This document shows, one piece after another, positions 1-7,082 of a stretch of DNA of 15,908 nucleotides. Origin of the DNA: Candidatus Poseidoniaceae archaeon (GTDB lineage: Archaea; Thermoplasmatota; Poseidoniia; Poseidoniales; Poseidoniaceae). The notes under the pieces are model-generated. The model ran no database searches and was not told the DNA's origin. It saw only the letters and a list, made by a program, of their open reading frames with translations. Numbering within the stretch: the first letter of the stretch is position 1; each line of letters starts with the position of its first letter. The stretch is taken from contig JAKURJ010000025.1 of the NCBI GenBank assembly GCA_022452125.1, positions 1 to 15,908 on the forward strand, given 5' to 3'. A program made the translations under genes and the position numbers.

Positions 1-507
1 TAGGTTGTACAGAAGGTCGTCACCGGCTTTCTTTACCAAGTGGTCGATTTCATCCAGAACCAAAACATATACTCCACCCCGGGCATTCATTCTCTTTACC
101 ACTTCAGAGAATACCCTATCAGTTGGCCAACCAGTGAAAGGAATTTCTTCTCTCTCATAATCCTCTAGAAGCGCATTGCCCAGGTGAGATAGTACACGGT
201 ACTGAGTGTCAATTTGTCTACAATTAACCATTACAGGATGAACCATCCTCCCGATGGATTTACCCTTGCTTTGAAGTTGGTCACATACATAGCGAGTTAC
301 GGCAGTTTTTCCTGCACCAGTTACTCCATACAGAATCATGTTCGAAGGTATGTGACCTTTCAGAGCTTCAACCAAGTTGAATGAGAGTTGATCTCTTTCG
401 AGGTCGCGGTGAGGCAAGGTCTCAGGCTGGTATGTGTCGCGCAGTACTTCTTTTTGCACGAACAGAGTTTTCTGATTGAGAATACCATCGAAAATATTTC
501 TCTTCAA
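1..507 (-). CDS. cdc6: Orc1/Cdc6 replication initiator, N-terminal part (truncated by the left edge)
   Basis: Archaeal Orc1/Cdc6 is the AAA+ ATPase that binds origin repeats and loads the MCM helicase. Translating the minus strand from a TTG at 507 gives 169 codons open to the edge. Walker A is GVTGAGKT (residues 61-68). Walker B with the family-typical extension is LDEID (151-155), followed by HLVKKAGDDLLYNL. The N-terminus has the usual archaeal ETLPHR element (29-34) before the AAA+ core. Sensor motifs and the winged-helix domain lie outside the window. The TTG at 507 has a Shine-Dalgarno-like GGAGAGGTG about 7 nt upstream. The same frame is open further upstream to an ATG at 594, with a stop (TAG) at 601-603, and would add 29 residues over a GC-richer stretch. 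The start is therefore uncertain, but the family call is secure. The gene reads away from the AT-rich gap 508-931. Confidence 0.93.
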   Translation of the reverse strand, partial: MKRNIFDGILNQKTLFVQKEVLRDTYQPETLPHRDLERDQLSFNLVEALKGHIPSNMILYGVTGAGKTAVTRYVCDQLQSKGKSIGRMVHPVMVNCRQIDTQYRVLSHLGNALLEDYEREEIPFTGWPTDRVFSEVVKRMNARGGVYVLVLDEIDHLVKKAGDDLLYNL

Positions 508-590
508 AAAATAACACCTCTCCGTTTTTGTTTTGTTTGTTGTTAACCCGCGCCACACCAAGCGTGATGCCTTCGGGGAGTCCGAGTCCA

Positions 591-599
591 CCATATAAG
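591..599 (-). promoter_or_regulatory. Possible TATA element for cdc6
   Basis: On the minus strand CCTTATATGG lies about 85 nt upstream of the TTG start at 507. A start site about 25 nt downstream would give a leader of roughly 60 nt. The element overlaps the alternative ATG at 594, so if translation starts there the promoter must lie further up, for example at CTTTTTATAC (complement of 661-670). The two readings exclude each other and neither is proven. Confidence 0.25.
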
Positions 600-792
600 G
601 CTAATCCCAAACTAAGGTATCAAGACCTAGATTTACTTACTAAATCGATTTCAATTGGAGGTATAAAAAGGGAATCATAATTTTACGCTTCATGTTATAA
701 AAAGAACCTACTGTAAAGCACAATTTGCACGAGCTCGCCGAAATAAAAAATATTTATCGCCGAGGAGAAAAAAACTCAAATTGTCAAAAAAT

Positions 793-825
793 ATTTTTTC
801 CAAAATAAATCAAAAAGGAAAAAAT
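793..825. repeat. Perfect 9-bp inverted repeat in the AT-rich gap
   Basis: ATTTTTTCC at 793-801 is matched by its exact reverse complement GGAAAAAAT at 817-825, with a 15-nt A/T-rich spacer. It sits in the most AT-rich part of the gap next to cdc6 and could be an unwinding element or protein-binding dyad. In such biased sequence a chance match is possible, though the conserved CC/GG ends argue a little against it. Confidence 0.5.
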
Positions 826-931
826 AGAATTTATTTTTAAATTATCCAAGATCTGCATTCTTATTTTTCTTCGAATATCGACAAACTGGAAAAATAAATA
901 TAAAAAAATGTTATTTTATTAGCATTTTATT

Positions 932-1747
932 CTAACAAATTGAGCCATTACTGTCAAGTGTAAAACGCATGCCATCTTCTCCATGAACCACATTTCGAGG
1001 AAATTCCGGGACTTCTTTAGTCAAAATTTTGTAATCAGAATCGATGTATGTGTGAGTCAGAATCAATTGTGTATTAGGACACTTTTCCGCTAACCTGACA
1101 ATATCACTTGGTTTGTGATGCTCATCTGTTTCAACCCATTCTGGAACTCCCATTTCCACCACTGCAAAACTGCACTTTGCTATTCTGTTCCATAATTCTT
1201 CACACGGTCCTGAATCGCCAGAGTGTAGCATGGACAAACATTGGTCATTGGTCAGCATCCATCCATGGGGCTCAACCATTGGCTCATGATAGACTTCAAA
1301 TCTCTCCATACTCCATCCCTCAACATTTGGGGTATCTACCCAATCAATTCTGTTTAGCATCTCATCTAGGGAGCCAGGATATGCCAATTTACACAGTTCT
1401 GTTAGTCTCTCTCTTACTATACTAGAACCAGCTACAGTGAGCGGCCTTTCTCCGCCCCTATCGGAGATGTATTTTCTTTCTAGAAGGAAGAATGGGAATC
1501 CGAAGACATGGTCGCCGTGTACATGAGTAATCAGAATTGTATCGATATCCGCTGGACTAATACCCGCATTTCTCAGACTAGCCAGAGCGGTTGGCGGGCA
1601 GTCTACGATGATGTGTTTGTCGATTAGAAGGAATGAATGCATCCTGCCTGAGGGCAAGAAGGCATTGCCACTTCCGAGCAACTGAACATCGACCATTGTC
1701 GACTGCAAGTGCTTCAAGTCTAAGACATCATCGCACCTAACATTCAT
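932..1747 (-). CDS. Metallo-beta-lactamase-fold hydrolase, RNase Z-like
   Basis: This is a metal-dependent hydrolase of the RNase Z / ElaC branch of the MBL fold. Counting from the ATG at 1747 (271 aa), it shows the zinc-binding THVHGDH motif (residues 74-80), the third-ligand strand LHSGDSG, a DEHHKPSD segment and a final LILTHTYID motif. These match the order of RNase Z ligands. Its N-terminus VQLLGSGNAF is also typical. At 271 aa it is a little shorter than canonical RNase Z (about 300 aa) and no extended exosite arm was evident, so tRNA 3'-end processing is possible but not established; a phosphodiesterase role is an alternative. An internal ATG at 1696 (Met18) begins just before the conserved fold and may be the true start, giving 254 aa and an 82-90 bp divergent gap to the next gene instead of about 39 bp. 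Its 3' end faces the AT-rich gap. Confidence 0.85.
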   Translation of the reverse strand: MNVRCDDVLDLKHLQSTMVDVQLLGSGNAFLPSGRMHSFLLIDKHIIVDCPPTALASLRNAGISPADIDTILITHVHGDHVFGFPFFLLERKYISDRGGERPLTVAGSSIVRERLTELCKLAYPGSLDEMLNRIDWVDTPNVEGWSMERFEVYHEPMVEPHGWMLTNDQCLSMLHSGDSGPCEELWNRIAKCSFAVVEMGVPEWVETDEHHKPSDIVRLAEKCPNTQLILTHTYIDSDYKILTKEVPEFPRNVVHGEDGMRFTLDSNGSIC

Positions 1748-1786
1748 CTATCCCTTGCCGGTGGCGGGAAACATCTGGTGGTTACT

Positions 1787-3049
1787 ATGTCTAATTGGAG
1801 CGCAAAAAACCCATACTTGACCAAGATAACTGAATGCTATGTCCTAAACGGTGAAGGTTCCAGGAAAGAAACACGTCACGTTGTATTTGATTTGGGCGAT
1901 TCTGGTCTTGACTACAAGGTAGGTGACGCTCTTGGAGTACTCGCAGAAAATCCTGCCAACACTGTAGATTTGTTAATTGAGACTGCAGGATGGGCACAAG
2001 ATCACATGGTTACAACCCACAATGGCGAGAGAACACTTTGGGAAGCACTGAAGAAAGATTTTGAAATTCACAGAGTCAACAAGAAATTCGTAAAGTCGCT
2101 AACTGAAAAAGTCAGTTCTAACGGAATGAGAATCACCGTAAAGATGATTGAAAGATACCGAGAATCCGTCGCTGGCCAAGGCTCCGGTTGGATGAGTGGA
2201 GATTCGGCCATGGAAAGTGAACTTCTGCCTTCCATCCCTGGTGATGACCCCGCTGGTCGTGCGGAGAACCTTGCTACTGATGCAGATGCTATGGAAGATT
2301 ACATCTGGTCTCGAGACTACATCGATGTATTGAATGACTTCGATGTAAGTTACACTCCGGAAGAGTTCATTGAATTGATTGACAAACTTAAGCCAAGACT
2401 GTATTCAATTGCAAGCAGTCACGATGCTCACCCTGGATTTGTCGAGTTAACTGTTGGAATTGTAAGGTATTCTCACCACGGTAGGGACAGAGGTGGATTG
2501 TGTACAATCTACATGGCTGACGAAGTTAAGGTAAACAAGACAGACGTTGGTGTATTCATGTCACCAACTAAGTCATTCGTTCTACCCGAAGACAAATCTA
2601 CTGACATTATCATGGTAGGTCCAGGAACAGGAATCGCTCCTTTCCGTGCATTCATGGAACAGAGAGTTCACGATGGCGGTACAGGCAAAAACTGGCTATT
2701 CTTCGGCGACCAATCTTCCAAGACTGAATTCTATTACAAAGATGAAATCGAGAATTGGCTTGATGAAGGCCATATGTACAGATTCACCACTGCTTGGTCA
2801 AGAGACCAAGAAGAGAAAATCTACGTTCAGCACAGGCTCAAAGAGCATGGTGCAGAAGTGTGGGAATGGTTTGAGCGTGGAGCTTACTTCTACATCTGTG
2901 GTGACAAGCAATACATGGCAAAGGACGTACACCGTGCGCTAATCGAAATTGCGATCGAGCACGGTGGAATGTCTGAAGCAGATGCTACGCACTTCATCGA
3001 GAAAACGATGATGAAGGAGCAGAAGCGCTACTTGAGAGACGTTTACTGA
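1787..3049 (+). CDS. FAD/NADPH-binding reductase, CysJ-like without flavodoxin domain
   Basis: The 420-residue product matches the FAD- and NADPH-binding half of sulfite reductase flavoprotein / cytochrome P450 reductase-type diflavin enzymes. Seen: FAD-binding RLYSIASS (204-211); a second FAD segment GGLCTIYMAD; the nucleotide-binding GPGTGIAPFR (278-287); FFGDQSSKTEFYY; YICGDKQYMAKDV near the C-terminus; and the family-typical end RYLRDVY. The FMN/flavodoxin domain that precedes this module in CysJ is absent, as the protein begins directly with the FAD-domain barrel. It probably moves electrons from NADPH to a separate flavodoxin, ferredoxin or reductase subunit not encoded here. The ATG at 1787 is preferred over the GTG at 1778 because GGTGG lies 4-5 nt upstream of it. 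The 3' end overlaps the convergent DUF2493 gene by 7 bp. The electron acceptor is unknown; sulfite reduction is only an analogy. Confidence 0.85.
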   Translation: MSNWSAKNPYLTKITECYVLNGEGSRKETRHVVFDLGDSGLDYKVGDALGVLAENPANTVDLLIETAGWAQDHMVTTHNGERTLWEALKKDFEIHRVNKKFVKSLTEKVSSNGMRITVKMIERYRESVAGQGSGWMSGDSAMESELLPSIPGDDPAGRAENLATDADAMEDYIWSRDYIDVLNDFDVSYTPEEFIELIDKLKPRLYSIASSHDAHPGFVELTVGIVRYSHHGRDRGGLCTIYMADEVKVNKTDVGVFMSPTKSFVLPEDKSTDIIMVGPGTGIAPFRAFMEQRVHDGGTGKNWLFFGDQSSKTEFYYKDEIENWLDEGHMYRFTTAWSRDQEEKIYVQHRLKEHGAEVWEWFERGAYFYICGDKQYMAKDVHRALIEIAIEHGGMSEADATHFIEKTMMKEQKRYLRDVY

Positions 3050-3528
3050 TCTGCATCTCCTTCAGATGGTGTCGGAATCGCTACTGCGGGTATTCCTTTC
3101 TCGCGTGCACGATTTATCATAATCGTAGTCCACTTTGATTTTGGTCCTGGGAACGCGACTAGATGTGTAGCATGCTCCAGCATTTTGTCACCTAGTGTAG
3201 GTGCGGCTTCAGGACGTCCGGAATCCTCCAGTCCGCTACGAGGTTCATTCCAAGCTTCGGTGAAAATTGCCATTGGTATCGCTTGATTGTTAGCCCATCT
3301 CTCTACCAAGTAATCAACTCCACTGGCTCCTCCGATGATTATCAAGTCAGGGTAATCATTCCATTTTATCCATTGTTCTAGCTGTTCTTCAATCCATTCG
3401 TAATTATAGAATCTAGAGTTCCCACAAATTACCAAATTGATTACTTTGCCATCCTGATTCAAGTCTCTACCTGCCAACCTCTCGACAGTGGATGCTCCCG
3501 TGTCAACATCGTCGGCCATATTGTTCAT
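3043..3528 (-). CDS. DUF2493 (SLOG-superfamily-like) nucleotide-binding protein
   Basis: The product is a small soluble Rossmann-like protein of 158-161 aa. After about 28 variable residues, the strand KVINLVICGNSRF is followed by DLIIIGGASGVDYLVERWA, a helix/strand carrying FTEAWNE, then GRPEAAPTLGDKML and HLVAFPGPKSKWTT, ending with GIPAVAI. The GGASGVD loop, the late 'ML...LVAFPG' block and the GIP ending are the DUF2493/SLOG pattern. This fold is thought to bind nucleotides or nucleotide-derived ligands; no substrate is known. The ATG at 3528 has a second in-frame ATG at 3519. A minus-strand TATA-like CTTATAGG (3541-3548) is so close that initiation about 25 nt downstream would fall near 3520, favouring leaderless translation from 3519. 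The gene is convergent with the reductase gene (7-bp overlap) and divergent from accC. Confidence 0.75.
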   Translation of the reverse strand: MNNMADDVDTGASTVERLAGRDLNQDGKVINLVICGNSRFYNYEWIEEQLEQWIKWNDYPDLIIIGGASGVDYLVERWANNQAIPMAIFTEAWNEPRSGLEDSGRPEAAPTLGDKMLEHATHLVAFPGPKSKWTTIMINRAREKGIPAVAIPTPSEGDADQ

Positions 3529-3678
3529 TTGTTTGGGTATCCTATAAGAACAACGGCAAATCGTTCCTAAGTTCGGCAGAAAAAGGTAGTTTGTTTCCGT
3601 TTTCAGGCGTAAAAAACCGCATTTTTCGAACCCTAACCAACCGCTTTCATCTTAGAATAGTTAGGTTTGGGGGTTAAC
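3529..3678. promoter_or_regulatory. Divergent promoter region between the DUF2493 gene and accC
   Basis: This 150-bp gap separates two divergent genes. For the minus-strand gene, CTTATAGG (complement of 3541-3548) is a plausible TATA element giving a nearly leaderless transcript. For accC, candidate A/T-rich elements are CGTAAAAAACC (around 3608-3618) and TTAGAATAG (3652-3660). The ribosome-binding site is clearer: GGGGGTT at 3669-3675 sits 4 nt before the ATG at 3679. Confidence 0.45.
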
Positions 3679-5019
3679 ATGGCATTCAAGCGCGTGCTGA
3701 TTGCGAACCGTGGAGAAATCGCTTTGAGGATTCTAAGAACACTCAGGGACATGGGTATTGAGGCTGCGATTATTCATGGCAGAGAGGACCGATTATCTCT
3801 ACCGGTTAGAATGGCAGACATTGCTTATCCAATAATGAGGGCGAATCCATTGGATTCGTACCTTGATATTGAGGCCGTTGTACAGGCTGCTAAAGACCTT
3901 GAATGCGATGCAGTCCATCCAGGATACGGGTTCCTTGCAGAGAATGCAAATTTCGTTAAGCGTTTGGAAGAAGAAGGAATTACTTTCATCGGTCCTGCTT
4001 CGCATGTTATTACTTTACTAGGTGACAAAATCGAAGCCCGTGCGGCGATGGAAGCCGCAGGCCTACCGACTGCAAAGGGTAGTAGCGAGCCGATTTCCTC
4101 AGCAGAAGTTGCCAGTGAATTAGCTGATGAAATCGGCTATCCAGTAATCATCAAGGCAGCCGCAGGTGGCGGTGGAATTGGAATGCAAATTGTTCACGCA
4201 GCGAACGAGTTTGAAGGCGCACTGAAACTGTGTCAAGGGCGTGCGAAATCGGCGTTTGGCGATGATAGAGTATTCGTTGAGAAATACATCGAAGGTGCAC
4301 AGCACGTCGAGTTCCAAGTCCTAGCAGATGGAGAAAAGGCGATTCACTTTGGTGAAAGGTTCTGTTCAATTCAGCGCCGTCATCAGAAACTGATCGAAGA
4401 AGGTCCATGGCTAACCGACGAGAAGCGAGCAGAAGTTGGAGCATTGGTTTGTGCAGGTGCAGAATCTGTGGGATACAAGGGTCTAGCAACATTCGAGTTC
4501 TTACGAGATAAGAATGGAGATTTCTACTTCTTAGAAGTGAATCCTAGGGTGCAGGTAGAGCACACCGTTACAGAATTGATTACCGGATACAATCTCGTAG
4601 AATTAGGGATTAGAGTTGCTCAGGGAGAAAGCCTACCTCTAACTCAAGATGATATTACAATCAGAGGCCACGCAATCCAATGTAGGCTCAATGCAGAAGA
4701 CACTACCAATTTCGTTCCATCGCCGGGCAGGTTGTGGGAATGCCACTTCCCATCAGGATTCGGAATCAGGTGCGATACACACGCTCACCCGGGCTATGAA
4801 ATGCCAGGATGCTTCGACAGTCTACTAGCAAAGCTACTGGCATGGGGCCCGGATAGAGATTCAGCAATCCGCAGAATGAGAACAGCATTAGATGAAACCA
4901 TAATCACTGGTGTGGACCATCTAATTCCGCTGCATCGCAGAATAATGGATGAAAAGGATTTCTTGACTGGAGACATTACTATCGCTTACATCGATGAGCA
5001 CCAAGAACTGTTGGGATGA
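3679..5019 (+). CDS. accC: Biotin carboxylase subunit (acetyl-/propionyl-CoA carboxylase type)
   Basis: This ATP-grasp enzyme carboxylates biotin on a carrier protein with ATP and bicarbonate, the first half-reaction of acyl-CoA carboxylases. The 446-residue protein is full length for the free-standing family (about 450 aa). In order: N-terminal KRVLIANRGEIALRILRT; HPGYGFLAENANF; glycine-rich loop with Lys159 (KAAAGGGGIGM); CSIQRRHQKLIEEGPW; active-site ENPRVQVEH-type block (LEVNPRVQVEH, Glu286, Asn288, Arg290, Glu294); CRLNAED with Arg336; and the biotin-carboxylase C-terminal domain ending YIDEHQELLG. All these catalytic residues are present. The usual YS.AD nucleotide-side segment near residue 37 is replaced by GREDRLSLPVRMAD, a divergent version. 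The ATG at 3679 is chosen over the upstream in-frame TTG at 3667 because GGGGGT precedes it. No biotin carrier or carboxyltransferase gene is visible here. The next gene starts 4 nt after the stop, so co-transcription is likely. Confidence 0.93.
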   Translation: MAFKRVLIANRGEIALRILRTLRDMGIEAAIIHGREDRLSLPVRMADIAYPIMRANPLDSYLDIEAVVQAAKDLECDAVHPGYGFLAENANFVKRLEEEGITFIGPASHVITLLGDKIEARAAMEAAGLPTAKGSSEPISSAEVASELADEIGYPVIIKAAAGGGGIGMQIVHAANEFEGALKLCQGRAKSAFGDDRVFVEKYIEGAQHVEFQVLADGEKAIHFGERFCSIQRRHQKLIEEGPWLTDEKRAEVGALVCAGAESVGYKGLATFEFLRDKNGDFYFLEVNPRVQVEHTVTELITGYNLVELGIRVAQGESLPLTQDDITIRGHAIQCRLNAEDTTNFVPSPGRLWECHFPSGFGIRCDTHAHPGYEMPGCFDSLLAKLLAWGPDRDSAIRRMRTALDETIITGVDHLIPLHRRIMDEKDFLTGDITIAYIDEHQELLG

Positions 5020-5023
5020 TTTT

Positions 5024-5950
5024 ATGGATGTACTAATCGTTGGCAGTCTACCCTACGATTCTCTTGAAACCCCTATGGTTTCACGAGATGATGAACTGGG
5101 TGGTTCAGCTTCTTACGGAGGATTCTCGGCAGCTTTTCACAATCGCAAAAATAGCGGTAACGGTGTCGCATTGGTCGGTGTTGTCGGTCAAGATTTCAAA
5201 CCAAAGCATCTTGAGTGGTACCGAAATTCCGGATTAGAAATTAGCGGAATTGAAGAAAACGAAGGAGAAACATTCCGTTGGAAAGGCTCCTATCATGGCG
5301 ATATGGCTGAAGCCGTAACACACGAGACTCATCTCAATGTGTTCGAGAGTTTCCAACCTAAAGTTCCCAAAGGCCAGACTTCGCCAAAAGTGCTGATGTG
5401 TGCCAATCTGCACCCAAGTCTACAATCTTCTGTAATCTCCCAAACTGATGTCGAAAGAGTTTCGATTTTGGATTCGATGAATTTATGGATAGAAATTGCA
5501 AACCAAGAATTGCGTGATGTGATGACGAAAGTCGACATCCTAATTCTGAATGATGCAGAGGTAAAGATGCTTGCTGGTGATGATAACTTGATTCGGGCAG
5601 CAGAGAGTGTTCTGGAAATGAAACAAGGAGGAATCTTGGTCGTCAAGCGTGGCGAACATGGAGTCTTAGCCATGCATCCAGAAGGAATTATCTCGATGCC
5701 ATCTTATCCGACTAGACAACTAACAGACCCAACAGGTTGTGGCGATTCTTTCGCAGGTGCAATGGCTCAGTACCTTACGCAAAATTCAGGTGAAATAAGC
5801 CGAAATGAACTTGCCGAATCATTGGTTCATGCTACTGTAACAGCCTCATTTACAATAGAAAACTTCGGAACAGAAAGGATTCGTAATCTATCAAGTGAGG
5901 AATACGAAATGCGACTTTCCGAATACAGACGCATTACAAACACCTCTTGA
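5024..5950 (+). CDS. PfkB-family carbohydrate/nucleoside kinase
   Basis: Ribokinase-like kinase of 308 aa that transfers phosphate from ATP to a hydroxyl of a small substrate. The glycine-rich GGSASYGGFSAAF near residue 25 is the substrate-lid region. DPTGCGDSFAGA (235-246) is PfkB signature 2, with Asp241 as the presumed catalytic base. The stretch GETFRWKGSYHGDM followed by ETHLNVF, and the later DSMNLWIE, are typical of a conserved but uncharacterised PfkB subfamily found in bacteria and archaea. The substrate is therefore not assigned. The ATG at 5024 is chosen because the fold starts at once (MDVLIVGSLPYD) and GGGATGAT lies just upstream. The gene follows accC with a 4-nt gap and is followed by the pseudo-GTPase gene, suggesting one transcript of three genes. 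Confidence 0.85.
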   Translation: MDVLIVGSLPYDSLETPMVSRDDELGGSASYGGFSAAFHNRKNSGNGVALVGVVGQDFKPKHLEWYRNSGLEISGIEENEGETFRWKGSYHGDMAEAVTHETHLNVFESFQPKVPKGQTSPKVLMCANLHPSLQSSVISQTDVERVSILDSMNLWIEIANQELRDVMTKVDILILNDAEVKMLAGDDNLIRAAESVLEMKQGGILVVKRGEHGVLAMHPEGIISMPSYPTRQLTDPTGCGDSFAGAMAQYLTQNSGEISRNELAESLVHATVTASFTIENFGTERIRNLSSEEYEMRLSEYRRITNTS

Positions 5951-5989
5951 TTGCAGTATGCTCAAGAACACCCCCTAACTCGCAAGGCC

Positions 5990-7009
5990 ATGACAGTGCT
6001 GAATATCGCAATGATTGGTAGCGATGACCTGGCTAAGGCTGTGGCTAAAGCCACTGACCAGCGTGATGTCCATACTTACGTTCACAAAGAATCGGGATCA
6101 GATGGCCCACGGATTCTTTCAATTATCAGACCAGCAAAAATGCCAGAAAGAATCCGCCCATTCTTCAACTCATTGTGTGCAGCTCGTGTTGGTTTGCTAG
6201 AAGTTACTGGAATCGATGCCACTTTTGGTGAGGTTTTGGTTGGTTTTGCAGCAGCTGGAATTAGTAAGGGGATCTACGTAATCAACCCACCACAAGGCGA
6301 GTGGATAGATGAAGACCAAGTGAAAGCATTTATCGCTCAGGCAGGTCTTTCATCATGGGAACAGTGTGGCAATGACGGAATCGAATTAAGGGGTGCATTG
6401 TATGGGCTGATGGACGAAATTTCTAGTGATCTGGAATCGGCAAAACAAGAGCCGCTGGTTGTTCCAATAGACCAGCATTTCAATGTAAAGGGAATCGGAT
6501 TAGTCGCTATTGGATATGTACAATCAGGTTCAGTTTCTGTTCACGACGAATTACATCTACTTCCAGCAGAAGGCCCAGGGACAGTCAAGAGCTTACAGGT
6601 CATGGACGATGATGTTGAGCAAGCAGTTGCAGGAGATAGAGTTGGAATTGCTTTGCGCAATACCAAGGAAGACCACCTCACGGGTGGTTCTCTAGTCATT
6701 CATCCTGCTGTTGAAGATAAGAACAAAGGAATCTCAATTCCTCTATGCCTTGATAAGCATGAGAAAAGTAAGGTTGAACTAAGTATTTCCCCATTCCAGA
6801 AGAGAGTTCTTGCAGGTGGAGATGGTGTGCACGCCAGCGTTGATTTACAATTCATAGTAGGAAGGGTAGAATCGATTGATTCAGGACTTGAAGTTGCATG
6901 GGATTCGCCTCTATTTATCCGCAAAGAAAACCCACCAGTTGTCCTTCTTGCTCAACTCGATTCTAAGCCTAGAATCATGGGTAGTGCAAAGTTGACTCGG
7001 CTTTCCTAA
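5990..7009 (+). CDS. SelB/EF-Tu-like protein with a degenerate GTPase domain
   Basis: The 339-residue product has the domain order of a translational GTPase. Residues 1-150 look like a G domain, about 155-235 are a clear EF-Tu domain II (VPIDQHFNVKGIG...GYVQSGSVSVHDELHLLP...AGDRVGIALR), and the remainder is a domain III-like barrel. The G motifs are lost: where G1 should be there is IAMIGSDDLAKAVAKA with no GK[ST]; the NKxD position reads INPPQG; and no DxxG was found. It is therefore probably a pseudo-GTPase that keeps the fold. Archaea carry EF-Tu/SelB paralogues of this kind, but their role is unclear to me; ribosome, tRNA or protein binding is inference. The ATG at 5990 is preferred. The frame is open back to a TTG at 5951, immediately after the pfkB stop, which would add 13 residues. 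It is the last gene of the three-gene run and is followed by a G/C hairpin. Confidence 0.75.
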   Translation: MTVLNIAMIGSDDLAKAVAKATDQRDVHTYVHKESGSDGPRILSIIRPAKMPERIRPFFNSLCAARVGLLEVTGIDATFGEVLVGFAAAGISKGIYVINPPQGEWIDEDQVKAFIAQAGLSSWEQCGNDGIELRGALYGLMDEISSDLESAKQEPLVVPIDQHFNVKGIGLVAIGYVQSGSVSVHDELHLLPAEGPGTVKSLQVMDDDVEQAVAGDRVGIALRNTKEDHLTGGSLVIHPAVEDKNKGISIPLCLDKHEKSKVELSISPFQKRVLAGGDGVHASVDLQFIVGRVESIDSGLEVAWDSPLFIRKENPPVVLLAQLDSKPRIMGSAKLTRLS

Positions 7010-7026
7010 ACCACCTCGAAGAACGG

Positions 7027-7043
7027 CCCCTCCATAGGAGGGG
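7027..7043 (+). terminator. G/C hairpin after the pseudo-GTPase gene, candidate 3'-end element
   Basis: CCCCTCC (7027-7033) and GGAGGGG (7037-7043) form a perfect 7-bp stem around the loop ATA, 18 nt after the stop codon at 7009. Only AAAA, not a U-run, follows it, so it is not a classical intrinsic terminator. It could mark or protect the transcript 3' end. A similar G/C hairpin follows the ThiI-like gene (9839-9866). Confidence 0.5.
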
Positions 7044-7082
7044 AAAACGGTGGGTTCATAACCTCGGGATAAACTTCAGCGG

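Larger units (their letters stand above)
508..931. other. AT-rich intergenic region, candidate replication origin (oriC)
   Basis: This is the longest AT-rich non-coding stretch in the window and directly flanks orc1/cdc6, where archaeal origins commonly lie. Long A/T runs dominate 770-930. Seen directly: a perfect 9-bp inverted repeat (793-801 and 817-825, 15-nt spacer); two minus-strand sequences resembling the TTCCAGTTGAAAC-type core of origin recognition boxes (CTCCAATTGAAATCGA, complement of 645-660; ATTTTTCCAGTTTGTCG, complement of 879-895); and two plus-strand copies of TATAAAAAG (662-670 and 696-704). The stretch 541-600 is less AT-rich and may belong to the cdc6 coding region. No gene of ordinary length is supported in 600-931. 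Origin function is inferred from position and composition; a full ORB consensus with its G-string is not seen. Confidence 0.5.

Noticed and set aside
422..610. Minus-strand 62-codon frame overlapping the start of cdc6.
   Set aside because: It overlaps clear cdc6 coding sequence in another frame, and its C-terminal half has no protein-like character. Its upstream half is discussed only as part of the start-site question.
1108..1425. Plus-strand 105-codon frame inside the MBL gene.
   Set aside because: Antisense shadow of a gene with complete catalytic motifs; no ribosome-binding site and no recognisable domain.
7049..7066. GGGTTCATAACC resembles a tRNA-Met (CAU) anticodon arm.
   Set aside because: Only 3 bp can form around the loop, and no acceptor stem, D-arm or T-arm with correct spacing is found on either side.
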